This document shows, piece after piece, positions 8,022-17,228 of a stretch of DNA of 64,000 bases. Source of the DNA: Hydrogenophaga sp. (lineage in GTDB: Bacteria > Pseudomonadota > Gammaproteobacteria > Burkholderiales > Burkholderiaceae_C); the NCBI RefSeq assembly GCF_018780385.1, contig NZ_JADMJO010000004.1:62001-126000 (forward strand), in the 5' to 3' direction. Each line of letters begins with the position of its first letter. The stretch's first letter is position 1. The position numbers and the translations under genes are program-made. A model generated the notes under the pieces. The model ran no database searches. It was not told the origin of the DNA and saw nothing but the letters and a program-made list of their open reading frames with translations.

Positions 8022-9485
8022 CTACCGGTTCTGGCCCACGGTGGTGGCCGCTGCGGTGGTCGGTGTCCACCCGCCGCCCAGAGCCCGGTACACCGTCACC
8101 AGCGCAGTCGCCGTGCCCACGCGGGCCTGCACGAGTTGGTCACGCGTGTTGAGCACTTCGCGTTCGGCGTCGAGCACGGCCAGGAAGTCGGTCACGCCGG
8201 CGTCATAGCGCAGCCGGGCCAGTCCGGCGGCTTCTTCGGCGCTGCGCGCGGCCACGTCCAACCTGTCGGCGCGTTGTGCGCTGCGGCTGTAGCTGCTGAA
8301 GGCGCCTTCGGTTTCTTCCAGCGCCACGGCCACGGTCTGCTCGAAGCTGGCCAGGCTTTGCTGGGCGCGCGCTTCGGTGGCGCGAATGCGCGAGCGGATG
8401 GCGCCGAAGTCGAACGGGGTCCAGCTGATGCCCGCGCCCACCGCGTAGCGGGCCGACTGGCTGTCGTTCAAATCACCAATGCGCGCAGCGTTCAGACCCA
8501 GCAGACCCGAGAGTGAGAGGCGCGGGTACAGCGCAGCGGTGGCCACGCCGATGTTGGCAGTGGCGGCGGCCAGTTCGCGTTCGGCGGCCATCAGGTCGGG
8601 GCGGCGTTGCAGCCACTGTTCGGGGGTGCCCAGCGGCAGTGTGGCCAGGTCGGTCACGGGCAGGCCGGGCAGTGGCGCGGGTGCGCTGAGCTCGGCCAGC
8701 AGAGGGCGGGGTGCTTGCGCGGTGAGCGTGGCCAGGCGGAACACGCTTCGCTCGATGGCGGTCTGCAACGCCGGCAGCGCGGCTTCGGTGCTGGCCACCA
8801 AACCGCGGGCGCGCGCCAGATCGAGCTGGGTGCCGCGGCCGTTGTCCACGCGGGCGTTGGTGATGCCCAGCGCATCGCGCTGGTTCACCAGGCTGGCGTC
8901 GGTCACGCGCAGGCGCTCCTGCAGGCCGCGCAGTTCCAGGTAGTTGCGCGCCACCTCGGCCGCCACGGCGGTGTGGGCGGCGTTCAGGCCGGCTTCGTTG
9001 GCACTCACGAGGGCGGCCGCGGCCTCTCGGCCCCGGCGCACGCCGCCAAAGAGGTCGATCTCCCAGTTCGCCACAAAGCTGGCGTCGTACGCGGTGCCGG
9101 TGCGTGCGCTGCGGGTGGTGCCGGGCTGTTGCGTGATGGGCCGGATGGAGCGCTCGGCGCTGGCGTCCACGCCCACACCGGGCAGGCCTGCCGCGTCCGC
9201 CTCGCCCTGGTTGGCGCGCGCCTCTTGCAGACGGGCTTGCGCGATGCGCACGTCGCCGTTGGCTTGCAGGGCGCGTTCGATCAGGGCGTTCAGGCGTGCG
9301 TCGTTGAAGCCGCGCCAGAAGGTGGCAATGTCGGTCGCGGGTGCTTGTGCGTTGACGGCGGCGGCACCTGCGGCAATGAATCCGGCATCCACCGCGCTGG
9401 TGGGGCGCTGGTAGTCGGGGCCGACAGCGCTGCAACCGGCAAGCACGGCGGCGAACAGCACAGAGGGCACAAAACGCTTATTCAT
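8022..9485 (-). CDS. RND efflux outer-membrane factor (NodT/OprM family lipoprotein)
   Basis: A 487-residue TolC-like channel that completes the tripartite drug-efflux system across the outer membrane. Lipobox LAGC places the lipidated Cys at residue 18, followed by SAVGPDYQRP, a typical NodT-family start. Two repeated outer-membrane-efflux-protein units are visible, each with long heptad-like helices (for example ARLQEARANQGEADAAGLP and the C-terminal ARLRYDAGVTDFLAVLDAER). The ATG at 9485 overlaps the last codons and stop of the pump gene by 8 bases (ATGAATAA), so the two are translationally coupled. It is the last gene of the adaptor-pump-channel operon. Confidence 0.93.
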   Translation of the reverse strand: MNKRFVPSVLFAAVLAGCSAVGPDYQRPTSAVDAGFIAAGAAAVNAQAPATDIATFWRGFNDARLNALIERALQANGDVRIAQARLQEARANQGEADAAGLPGVGVDASAERSIRPITQQPGTTRSARTGTAYDASFVANWEIDLFGGVRRGREAAAALVSANEAGLNAAHTAVAAEVARNYLELRGLQERLRVTDASLVNQRDALGITNARVDNGRGTQLDLARARGLVASTEAALPALQTAIERSVFRLATLTAQAPRPLLAELSAPAPLPGLPVTDLATLPLGTPEQWLQRRPDLMAAERELAAATANIGVATAALYPRLSLSGLLGLNAARIGDLNDSQSARYAVGAGISWTPFDFGAIRSRIRATEARAQQSLASFEQTVAVALEETEGAFSSYSRSAQRADRLDVAARSAEEAAGLARLRYDAGVTDFLAVLDAEREVLNTRDQLVQARVGTATALVTVYRALGGGWTPTTAAATTVGQNR

Positions 9486-12400
9486 GGTTGGCTCCCTGTA
9501 CCGCCACGTGGGGTGCGGTGGCCCTGTGGCGGGCCTGGCGGCGGCTGCGAAGCAGCGCATAAAACACCGGTGTCAGGAAGATGCCGAACAAGGTGACGCC
9601 CAACATGCCGGAGAACACGGCAATGCCCATGGCGCGGCGCATTTCGCTGCCCGCGCCGCTGCCCAGAATCAACGGAATCACGCCGGCGCAGAACGCGATG
9701 GAGGTCATCAAGATGGGGCGCAACCGCATGCGACAGGCGTGCACGATGGCGGCAAACAGCTCTTCGCCACGCTCTTCCAGCTCCTTCGCAAACTCCACGA
9801 TCAGGATGGCGTTTTTGCAGGCCAGGCCGACCAGCACCACCAGCGCCACCTGCGTGAAGATGTTGAGATCACCCGGCTGCGAGAACGGTGGAAAGCTGGA
9901 GAGCCACACGCCGAACAGCGCCGAGAGAATGCCCATGGGCACGATCAGCACGATCACCATCGGCAGGCTCCAGCTTTCGTACTGCGCGGCCAGCACCAGA
10001 ATCACCAGCAGCACCGAGATGGCGAGCACCGCCGCGAGGATGGGCACCTTGGTCTGTGTGCCCGGCAGGGTGATGTCGCGTGTGAGGCGGTCCTGGTAGC
10101 TCAACTCGGTCCACTCGTAGCTCATGCCGCGCGGCAGCGTGTTTTTGAGCAGGCCTTCAATCTCGGCCTCGGCCTGGCTGGACGAGAAGCCCGGGTTGGG
10201 CGCGCCGTTGATGTCGGCCGAGGGGAAGCCGTTGTAGCGCGTCACGCGCGTGGGGCCAAAGGTGGGCTCCACCGTCATGAGTGCGCCCAGTGGCACCATC
10301 TCGCCGGCGGCGTTGCGCGTCTTGAGGTTGGTGATGGCTTCGGCGTTGTTGCGGAACGGCGCGTCGGCCTGCACGACCACCTGGTAGGTCTTGCCGAACT
10401 GGGTGAAGTCGTTCACGTAGAGCGAGCCCAGGTTGACCTGCATGGTGTCGTAGATGTCGGCGAGGTTGATGCCCATCTGCTTGGCGCGTGTGCGGTCCAC
10501 GTTGGCGTAGAGCTGCGGCACGTTGATGTCGTAGCCCGAGAACGGCGTGCCGATGCTCGACTTCGGGTTGCCGTACACCTGCCCCAGCGTGCCCCACACC
10601 GCGCCATACAGCGCCTGCTCACCGAGACCACCCCGGTCCTGCACCTGCAGCTTGAAGCCACCGGCGTTGCCCAGGCCGTCCACCGCGGGCGGCGGCACCA
10701 CAAACATGCGTGCCCCTTGAATCTGCTGGATCGCACCGTTGACCTGCCCCAGGATCGCGCCCTTGCTGAGCTCGGGCGTGGTGCGCTCTTCAAACGGCGC
10801 CAGACCGAAGAAGACGATGCCTTCGTTGGGCGCGGCCGAGAAGCCGGCGATGGACAGGCCGGGGAAGGCCACCGAATCGATGATGCCGGGCACCTTCAAG
10901 GCGATGTCGCTCATCTCGCGGATCACCTTGTCGGTGCGGTCGATGGACGAGCCTGCTGGCAACTGCGCGATGCCGATCAGGTACTGCTTGTCGGGCGCGG
11001 GCACGAAGCCGGCGGGGATGCGCGTGAACAGCAGCGCCGTGGCGCCCAGCAGGATGGCGTAGACCGCGAGCGAGGCCGTCTTGTGCCTCACGATATAGCC
11101 CACGCGGCGGCCATAGCCTTCGCTGCCGCGGTGGAACACGCGGTCGAACCAGTGGAAGAAGGGGCCGAACACCTTGTCCATGGCGCGCGTGAGCCGGTCG
11201 GGCGACTGGTCGTGCGGGTGCAGCAGCAGCGCCGAGAGCGCCGGGCTGAGCGTGAGCGAGTTGAAGGCCGAGATCACCGTGCTGATGGCAATGGTGACGG
11301 CGAACTGTTTGTAGAACTGGCCGGTCAGGCCGGGCACAAACGCCAGCGGCACGAACACCGCGCACAGCACCAGCGCGATCGCGATGATGGGTCCCGAGAC
11401 CTCGCGCATGGCCTGGATGGTGGCGTCACGCGGCGACAGGCCCTCCTCGATGTTGCGCTCCACGTTTTCCACCACCACGATGGCGTCGTCCACCACGATG
11501 CCGATGGCCAGCACCAGGCCAAACAGTGTGAGCGTGTTGATGGAATAACCGAGCAGCAACAGGAAGGCAAAGGTGCCGACGATGGACACGGGCACCGCCA
11601 GCAGCGGGATGAGCGAGGCGCGCCAGGTCTGCAGAAAGACGATGACCACCAGCACCACGAGCGCGATGGCCTCCAGCAGCGTGATCACCACCTTCTCGAT
11701 GGAGGTCTGCACGAAACGCGTGGGGTCGTAGACGATGCTGTAGCTCATGCCGGGCGGGAAGTTCGCCTTCAGCCGTTCCATGGTCTCGCGCACGCTGTTG
11801 GAGAGCGCGAGTGCATTCGAGCCCGGTGCCTGGAACACCGCGATGGCCGCGGCTTCCTTGTTGTTGAGCAGGCTGCGCAGCGCATAACTGCCGGCCGACA
11901 GCTCGACCCGCCCAATGTCGCGGATGCGGATCATGCCTCCGGTGGCGGGCTCGGCGCGAATGATGATGTCGGCGAACTGCTCCTCGGTGGTCAGGCGGCC
12001 CTGCGTGTTGACGGCGAGCTGGAACTCGGTGCCGGTGGGTGCGGGCGGCGCGCCCACGGTGCCGGCGGCCACCTGTGCGTTTTGTTCGCGGATGGCGCCG
12101 ATGACTTCGGCTGTGGTGAGGCCGCGCGCGGCGAGTTTGGTGGGGTCGAGCCAGACGCGCATGGCGTAGTCGCCCGCGCCAAACAGAATGACCGAGCCCA
12201 TGCCCGGAATGCGCAGCAAATCGTCGCGCACATTCAGTTGGCCGTAGTTGCGCAGGTAGAGCGCGTCGCGGCTGTTGTCCGGGCTCACCAGGTGCACCAC
12301 CATGGTCAGGTTGGGGCTGCTTTTTTCAGTGGTCACGCCGATCTGGCGCACGATCTCGGGCAGACGGGGCAGCGCGCGATTGATGCGGTTTTGCACCGCG

Positions 12401-12720
12401 GTTTCAGCGGCTTCGGGGCTGGTGCCGATCTTGAAGGTGACGGTGAGCGTCATGGCACCGTCGGCGGTGGCCTGCGAATCGAAGTACAGCAGGTTCTCGA
12501 TGCCGCTGATCTGCTCCTCCAACGGCGTGGCCACGGTCTCGCTGATCACACGCGGGTTGGCGCCAGGAAACTGCGCGCGCACCACGATCTGCGGTGGCGC
12601 GACCTCGGGGTATTCGGAGAGCGGCAACTGGAAGATGGCCAGCGTGCCGATGAGGAAGATGAAGATCGACAACACGGCGGCAAAGCGCGGCCGGTCGATG
12701 AAAAAGTGTGAGATGTCCAT
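9478..12720 (-). CDS. RND multidrug efflux pump, HAE1 family (AcrB/MexB-like)
   Basis: A 1080-residue inner-membrane proton-driven exporter. It starts MDISHFFIDRPRFAAVLSIF, the canonical HAE1 N-terminus with TM1. The proton-relay Asp pair is in IGIVVDDAIVVVENVER (TM4) and the corresponding Lys in GLACKNAILIVEFAKE (TM10). Two large periplasmic loops carry the porter and docking domains, and duplicated 6-TM halves give the usual 12 TM segments. Start chosen at 12720, since upstream in-frame sequence lacks family similarity. It lies 13 bases after the adaptor gene and overlaps the outer-membrane factor. Substrates cannot be read from sequence; no regulator gene is adjacent. Confidence 0.95.
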   Translation of the reverse strand: MDISHFFIDRPRFAAVLSIFIFLIGTLAIFQLPLSEYPEVAPPQIVVRAQFPGANPRVISETVATPLEEQISGIENLLYFDSQATADGAMTLTVTFKIGTSPEAAETAVQNRINRALPRLPEIVRQIGVTTEKSSPNLTMVVHLVSPDNSRDALYLRNYGQLNVRDDLLRIPGMGSVILFGAGDYAMRVWLDPTKLAARGLTTAEVIGAIREQNAQVAAGTVGAPPAPTGTEFQLAVNTQGRLTTEEQFADIIIRAEPATGGMIRIRDIGRVELSAGSYALRSLLNNKEAAAIAVFQAPGSNALALSNSVRETMERLKANFPPGMSYSIVYDPTRFVQTSIEKVVITLLEAIALVVLVVIVFLQTWRASLIPLLAVPVSIVGTFAFLLLLGYSINTLTLFGLVLAIGIVVDDAIVVVENVERNIEEGLSPRDATIQAMREVSGPIIAIALVLCAVFVPLAFVPGLTGQFYKQFAVTIAISTVISAFNSLTLSPALSALLLHPHDQSPDRLTRAMDKVFGPFFHWFDRVFHRGSEGYGRRVGYIVRHKTASLAVYAILLGATALLFTRIPAGFVPAPDKQYLIGIAQLPAGSSIDRTDKVIREMSDIALKVPGIIDSVAFPGLSIAGFSAAPNEGIVFFGLAPFEERTTPELSKGAILGQVNGAIQQIQGARMFVVPPPAVDGLGNAGGFKLQVQDRGGLGEQALYGAVWGTLGQVYGNPKSSIGTPFSGYDINVPQLYANVDRTRAKQMGINLADIYDTMQVNLGSLYVNDFTQFGKTYQVVVQADAPFRNNAEAITNLKTRNAAGEMVPLGALMTVEPTFGPTRVTRYNGFPSADINGAPNPGFSSSQAEAEIEGLLKNTLPRGMSYEWTELSYQDRLTRDITLPGTQTKVPILAAVLAISVLLVILVLAAQYESWSLPMVIVLIVPMGILSALFGVWLSSFPPFSQPGDLNIFTQVALVVLVGLACKNAILIVEFAKELEERGEELFAAIVHACRMRLRPILMTSIAFCAGVIPLILGSGAGSEMRRAMGIAVFSGMLGVTLFGIFLTPVFYALLRSRRQARHRATAPHVAVQGANHE

Positions 12721-12733
12721 GGTGGCGCTCCGC

Positions 12734-13957
12734 TCAGGCCGCGCGGGCGTCGGTGGCGCGCTGCGACGTCGGCGCAGGGCCACCGGCCGGCGCTGCGGGT
12801 GCGGCCGGAATCGGCATGCCCTGGGCATCCACCTGCAGCACCTGCGGCGCCACCGGCACACCCGGAATGATGCGCTGCAGGCCGTCCACCACCACGTTCT
12901 CGCCGGCCTTGATCTGACCGCCACCCACCACGCGCATGCCACCCTGCAATGCGCCGAGCTGCACACCTCTGAACTGCGGCTGGCCGTCGGCGCCCACCAC
13001 CACCACGAACTTCTTGCTCTGATCGGTGCCGATGGCGCGCTCGGGCACCAGCACCGCCGCGTACGGCGCGCTGGTGGCCATGGTCAGGCGCGCGGCCAGA
13101 CCGGGCACGAACTGGCCCTTGCTGTTGTCAAAGCTGGCGCGCAGGCGGATCGCACCCGTCTGCGAATTGAGGCGGTTGTCCACGAAATCGAGCGTGCCCA
13201 CGTGAGGAAAGCCCTCTTCGTTGGCCAGACCCATGCGCACAGCGGGCTTCTTCTCGTTGGTCGCACGGATGCGCAGGAAAGTCTGCTCGCTGCCGTCAAA
13301 GTAGGCGTGCACCCGCAAGACGCCGGCGATCGAGGTGAGCACGCTCTGCTCGTTGACCAGGTTGCCGGCCGTGATATTGGCCCGCGAGGCGCGCCCGGCG
13401 ATCGGTGAGCGCACGGTGGTGTAAGACAGGTTGAGTTGCGCCACCCGCAGCGCGGCCTGGGCGGCCTTGATGTCGGCGTCGGTGGTGCGCGAGCTGGAAG
13501 AGAGCTGGTCGAATTCCTGGCGCGAAACGGCCTTGGCATCGAGCAGTTTCTGCGCGCGGGCCACCTCGGTGGTGGCGAGTTCGGCGCGCGAGCGCGCGGC
13601 GGCCAGTTGCGACTCGGCACGGGCGACCTCGGCCTGGAAAGGGCGCGGATCGATGGTGAACAGTAACTGGCCTTTGGAGACCAGCGCGCCATCGGTGAAG
13701 TGGACTTTGTCCACGACCCCGCCCACCCGAGGCCGCAGTTCCACGAATTCAGCCGCCTCCAGCCGACCGCTGAAGGTCTCGCTGTCGGACACAGTGCGGG
13801 CCACCGCGGGGGCCACGCTCACCGGCGCGGCCTGGGGTGGACCGCCTTGCGCGTCGGCCGGTCCGCCGCAACCGCTCAGCCAGGACGTGGCCACCAGAAA
13901 AAGAGACCACAACGCCAGAGGGATGCCCCGGCGCGGAGCGCGCGACGAATTGTTCAT
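12734..13957 (-). CDS. RND efflux periplasmic adaptor (AcrA/MexA-like lipoprotein)
   Basis: A 407-residue membrane-fusion protein linking pump and outer-membrane channel. A signal peptide with lipobox LSGC (Cys 30) leads to a barrel-sandwich/lipoyl half-motif RPRVGGVVDKVHFTDGALVSKGQLLFTIDPRPF, a coiled-coil hairpin (AESQLAAARSRAELATTE and beyond), the second lipoyl half with SPIAGRASRANITAGNLV, then beta-barrel and membrane-proximal domains. The ATG at 13957 is used because it gives a standard signal peptide; in-frame ATGs at 13981 and 14008 are alternatives. First gene of the efflux operon; the 256-base region upstream should hold its promoter, but no operator was recognisable. Confidence 0.93.
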   Translation of the reverse strand: MNNSSRAPRRGIPLALWSLFLVATSWLSGCGGPADAQGGPPQAAPVSVAPAVARTVSDSETFSGRLEAAEFVELRPRVGGVVDKVHFTDGALVSKGQLLFTIDPRPFQAEVARAESQLAAARSRAELATTEVARAQKLLDAKAVSRQEFDQLSSSSRTTDADIKAAQAALRVAQLNLSYTTVRSPIAGRASRANITAGNLVNEQSVLTSIAGVLRVHAYFDGSEQTFLRIRATNEKKPAVRMGLANEEGFPHVGTLDFVDNRLNSQTGAIRLRASFDNSKGQFVPGLAARLTMATSAPYAAVLVPERAIGTDQSKKFVVVVGADGQPQFRGVQLGALQGGMRVVGGGQIKAGENVVVDGLQRIIPGVPVAPQVLQVDAQGMPIPAAPAAPAGGPAPTSQRATDARAA

Positions 13958-14213
13958 GTGCAACTGCCTGAAAAGGTTCATGACCGTTCCCGAACCAGGA
14001 AGGCGCAACGGTGAAAGTGCGCCATCAAGTTCCGTGCAGCGCGTTGACGCTTCGAGAACTTTCCAATCGGGTCTCTATCGACCGCGCGAGCATACGACCA
14101 CTCACCCGGTTTGGTCGACCCCCAAAAGAGGAGGCCTGCGTCGGGCAAAAGGTCTTTTAAACGGGGGCCCCGTTGCCGCCGTGTTTGTGAACAAACGTCA
14201 CCAATGCCGGACG

Positions 14214-14588
14214 TCAGCCTCCCGGCAGTTCTTCCCGGGCTTCCACCGCCAGCTGGCGCACGACCGAGCCCGAAACCGCCGCCACCGCTCGGATGCGCAA
14301 TGCCCGCCCGGGTGCCAGTTCCACGCGGCAGTGGTAGTCCAGCCCGTCGGTCTGGCCCGGGCTGTTGCTGGCAATGCGACGCGACCATTGACGCTTGCCG
14401 TCGAGTTCCACGACAAGTTCGTGCCAGGCGCCGTCCAGCGGCTGTGGCACGCGCACCACGAGTGTCGCGTCCACATCGAAGCTGCGATGCCGATCCAGCG
14501 AGCCGGGGATGTCGAGCACCGCCACCGACGCGCCGCCCACGTCGCAGCGCCAGACTTCGGGTTTCGTTGAGCGGGATCCTGGCTTCAT
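14214..14588 (-). CDS. Hypothetical beta-rich protein coupled to a glutaredoxin-like gene
   Basis: A 124-residue soluble protein with no signal peptide or membrane segment. The sequence alternates hydrophobic and charged residues (SFDVDATLVVRVPQPLDGAWHELVVELDG, LDYHCRVELAPGRALRIRAVAAV), suggesting a beta-sandwich of unknown family. Its ATG overlaps the TGA of the upstream glutaredoxin-like gene (ATGA), so the two are translationally coupled and probably act in the same process. I do not recognise it. Confidence 0.6.
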   Translation of the reverse strand: MKPGSRSTKPEVWRCDVGGASVAVLDIPGSLDRHRSFDVDATLVVRVPQPLDGAWHELVVELDGKRQWSRRIASNSPGQTDGLDYHCRVELAPGRALRIRAVAAVSGSVVRQLAVEAREELPGG

Positions 14589-14953
14589 GGGGCCAGAAGT
14601 TGTTTCAGTTCACCCGAGCTGGCGAGCCGCTGCACGTCTTGGGCGCCCCCCACCAGCACGCCGCGCACAAACACCATGGGAAAGGTGGGCCAGCCGGTCC
14701 ACATCTTGAGCGCATTGCGCCGGCGCCACTGCGAGAAATAGCTGCCGATCTCCAGATAGCCATGCGCTACGTCGGCTGCAGCCAGCGTCTTGCGGACTTT
14801 GCCCACCCAGGGGTTGCCCGACATGCCGAACACCATCACGGCGTTGGAAGCCACGTCGGCCTGGACCTGGCGCAGCAAGTCGCTGTTGAGGTTGGCCACT
14901 TTCTGCTGGATGGCGGGGTGGATGGCGGCTTCGTCGAGAACGGGGCGGGGCAT
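14585..14953 (-). CDS. Glutaredoxin-like protein lacking all cysteines
   Basis: A 122-residue protein with the thioredoxin-fold glutaredoxin layout: strand VMVFGMSGNPW (about 39-49), helix GKVRKTLAAADV, then WPTFPMVFVRGVLVGGAQDVQRL (88-110), which is the cis-Pro and glutathione-binding region of monothiol glutaredoxins. Where the CGFS-type active site should be, the sequence reads GMSGNPWVGKV. There is no cysteine anywhere in the protein, so it cannot do thiol-disulphide chemistry. From memory, related proteobacterial proteins also carry GNPF/GNPW-type sequences here, so this is likely a natural subfamily. A glutathione or metal-cofactor binding role is possible. First gene of a coupled pair. 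Confidence 0.75.
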   Translation of the reverse strand: MPRPVLDEAAIHPAIQQKVANLNSDLLRQVQADVASNAVMVFGMSGNPWVGKVRKTLAAADVAHGYLEIGSYFSQWRRRNALKMWTGWPTFPMVFVRGVLVGGAQDVQRLASSGELKQLLAP

Positions 14954-15162
14954 GGTGTGTCCTGAGGGTTGGAAGATGCGAACTGTAGTGGCATCCGCCG
15001 CTGTCGATTCGCCCTCGGCGCTGAACTGCCTACCGCAAAGCCGTCGAACCGAGATCCGTATGGGAGACGATCACTTCAATCCTGGTGGGCGGCGACACCG
15101 GACGAAAGGCGCTCAGGCTACAGAGTTTCCCTAAGACCCAAAAGAAGCCATACCGCGCAAAA

Positions 15163-15181
15163 TTGTTAACAGTCAACATTT
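15163..15181. promoter_or_regulatory. Candidate operator for the tricarboxylate-transport locus, site 1
   Basis: TTGTTAACAGTCAACATTT contains the near-perfect palindrome TGTTAAC-A-GTCAACA (7-1-7, one mismatch). It ends 13 bases before the ATG of the Bug receptor gene, abutting its Shine-Dalgarno. The same motif, at 15 of 19 positions, occurs at 23822-23840 in front of the seven-gene operon. A GntR/FadR-type regulator encoded in the locus is the obvious candidate ligand; binding is inferred. Confidence 0.6.
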
Positions 15182-15194
15182 AAGCAAGGTTCCC

Positions 15195-16163
15195 ATGAAA
15201 CGTCGAATCCTCCTGCAGGCTGCTCCCGCTCTTCTGGCTGCTCCAGGCTTGGTGCTGGCCCAGTCGGCCTACCCGAGCCGGCCCATCCGTTACATCGTGC
15301 CGGTGTCGGCTGGCGGCGGCAGTGACATGGTGGGTCGCACCGTCACCGAGCGCTGGAGCAAGCTGCTCAACCAGAGTTTCGTGGTCGACAACCAGGGTGG
15401 TGGCGGAGGTGTGATTGCCTGCCAGGCCACGGCGCGCGCGCCGGCCGATGGCTACACCCTGCTGCAGGGCTACGTGGCCACCCACGGCACCAGCCCGGCC
15501 ACCCGCAAACTGCCCTACGACGCCATCAAGGACTTCACGCCCATCGGCATGATCGGCGCCACGCCCAACGTGCTGGTGGTCAACTCGAACCTCCCGGTCA
15601 AAACGATGGAGGAGTTCAAGGCGTACATCGCCCAGAACCCCGGCAAGATCAGCTACGGCTCGGCGGGCGCAGGTTCGCTCACCCACCTCTCCATGGAGTT
15701 GCTCAAGCAGCAGGTCAATGCTTTCATGGTGCACATCCCCTACCGCGGCATCGCGCCCGCCTTCACCGACCTGATCGCTGCCCAGACGCAGGCCATGTTT
15801 CCAGGTCTGGCTGCGGCCATGCCGCACATCCGCTCGGGTCGCGTGCGCCCGCTCGCCGTCACCGGCAAGGGCCGCCACCCGCTGCTCAAGGACGTGCCCA
15901 ACATGGACGAGGTGGGCTTCAAGGGTTTCGACGCCGTGCAGTGGTACGGCGTGGTGGGGCCGGCCGGCATGCCGCCGGCGGTGGTCAAGCAGCTCAACGA
16001 CACGCTCAACCAGGTGCTCAACGCATCCGACATGCGCGAGAAGCTGGCGGTGGAAGCGGTGGAGCCGCAGCCCATGTCGCCCGAGCGTTTCGCTCAGTAC
16101 ATTCAGGCCGACATCGTGCGCTGGACCACGCTGGCGAAGGCGCGCAACATCGTCCTGGACTGA
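15195..16163 (+). CDS. Bug-family tripartite tricarboxylate transporter receptor (TctC-like)
   Basis: A 322-residue periplasmic solute receptor. The signal peptide begins MKRRILLQAAPALLAAPG with an AQS cleavage region. The mature protein starts YPSRPIRYIVPVSAGGGSDMVGR, the classical Bug N-terminal lobe whose backbone contacts a substrate carboxylate. Further family blocks are VVDNQGGGGGVIACQA, FTPIGMIGATPNVLVVN, and GRVRPLAVTGKGRHPLLKDVPNMDEVGF. It is transcribed towards the AbrB/TctABC operon, and its stop directly abuts that operon's last stop (TGATCA). It probably supplies an alternative substrate to the TctAB permease encoded nearby; the ligand is unknown. Confidence 0.92.
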   Translation: MKRRILLQAAPALLAAPGLVLAQSAYPSRPIRYIVPVSAGGGSDMVGRTVTERWSKLLNQSFVVDNQGGGGGVIACQATARAPADGYTLLQGYVATHGTSPATRKLPYDAIKDFTPIGMIGATPNVLVVNSNLPVKTMEEFKAYIAQNPGKISYGSAGAGSLTHLSMELLKQQVNAFMVHIPYRGIAPAFTDLIAAQTQAMFPGLAAAMPHIRSGRVRPLAVTGKGRHPLLKDVPNMDEVGFKGFDAVQWYGVVGPAGMPPAVVKQLNDTLNQVLNASDMREKLAVEAVEPQPMSPERFAQYIQADIVRWTTLAKARNIVLD

Positions 16164-17216
16164 TCAGGCGCGCACCCAGCCGGTGGCCAGCATCCAGCGG
16201 GCCATGGGTTGGGTGAGGAAGATCGTGGTGACGATCCGCACGATGTGAAAGGCCGTCACCGTGGGCGCGCCCAGCGCAAAGGCCTTTGCGATCAGACCCA
16301 TTTCGGCCATGCCGCCGGGCACCAGCGCCACGAAGCCCGTCATGAGCGGCAGCCCGGCGCCCCGCGCGATGGCCCAGCCCAGGCCCAGGCACACCGCCAG
16401 GATGCCCAACGTCACCAGGGCTGCACTCAGCAGCACGCGCGGCGCGCGCGCGAAGAATGCGCGCGTGATGTTCAGTCCGAGTGCCCAGCCGATCAGCACC
16501 TGCGCCGCCACCAGCAGGCCATCGGGCAGGCGGGCGTTCCAGCCCTGCGCGGCACACACACCGCCCACCAACACCGGCCCGAGCAACCAGGGGTTGGGCA
16601 ACCTGCATCGCTGCAACACAAGGGCGGCGGCTGCGGCGCCCGCCAGCAGCACCAGCAACTGTGGCCATGGCAGGACGCCCGCAGGCAGCACCGGGCCTGC
16701 GCTCGTCGGCACGCCCACCAGCCCCGCCAGCAGCGTGGCTGAAGTGGTCACCAGGATGATGCGTGTGGCGTGCGCCGAGGCGACCACGGCCGCATCGGCG
16801 CCGGCGCGCTGGGCCTGCAGCGCCATCTCGGCCGAGGCGCCCAGGGCCACGGCGTAGATGGCTGTGGACCCGTCGCAGTTCGCCAGCCGCTGAAACACCG
16901 GTGCCGCCAGCCATGACAGCACCAGCGCGCTCGCAGCGCCCAGCGCGATCCAGGGTGCAAGCGCGCCGGTCTGCGCCAGGATGGCTGGTGTGAAGTACAG
17001 CCCGAGCGAAGCGCCGATGGCGCCCTGGGCAAGTCGGCGAGCCAGCGGCGGCTGGCGCTGCGTGCGACCCGAGGCCAGGGCCATCAGGGCCACCGCCAGC
17101 ATGGCACCCAGCACCCAAGGCAGCGGCATGCCGATCCCGCGCGCCAACCAACCGCCCAGGCCGGCCGTCAGCGCACTGATGGCCAACCACCCCAGGGATC
17201 CGACAGGGCCGGCCAC
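16164..17216 (-). CDS. AbrB-family inner-membrane protein (duplicated AbrB domain)
   Basis: A 350-residue polytopic protein with about 10 hydrophobic segments arranged as two similar halves. Each half has a GALLLGAML-like or PLPWVLGAMLAVALMAL motif and a GxxxA-rich helix. It belongs to the family named AbrB (PF05145-like, often labelled putative ammonia monooxygenase). The name is misleading: this is a membrane protein, not the DNA-binding AbrB. The family is common beside Bug/TctC genes in Burkholderiales and may be a transporter. The start at 17216 lies 12 bases after the SDR stop, so it is the last gene of the seven-gene operon. Function is inferred only from context. Confidence 0.82.
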   Translation of the reverse strand: MAGPVGSLGWLAISALTAGLGGWLARGIGMPLPWVLGAMLAVALMALASGRTQRQPPLARRLAQGAIGASLGLYFTPAILAQTGALAPWIALGAASALVLSWLAAPVFQRLANCDGSTAIYAVALGASAEMALQAQRAGADAAVVASAHATRIILVTTSATLLAGLVGVPTSAGPVLPAGVLPWPQLLVLLAGAAAAALVLQRCRLPNPWLLGPVLVGGVCAAQGWNARLPDGLLVAAQVLIGWALGLNITRAFFARAPRVLLSAALVTLGILAVCLGLGWAIARGAGLPLMTGFVALVPGGMAEMGLIAKAFALGAPTVTAFHIVRIVTTIFLTQPMARWMLATGWVRA

Positions 17217-17228
17217 GGGCGCTGAAAC

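Noticed and set aside
9484..12711. 1075-residue open frame antisense to the RND pump gene
   Set aside because: Composition (Gly/Arg/His-rich) is that expected of the third-position GC bias on the opposite strand of a GC-rich gene; no domain, and the pump reading is unambiguous.
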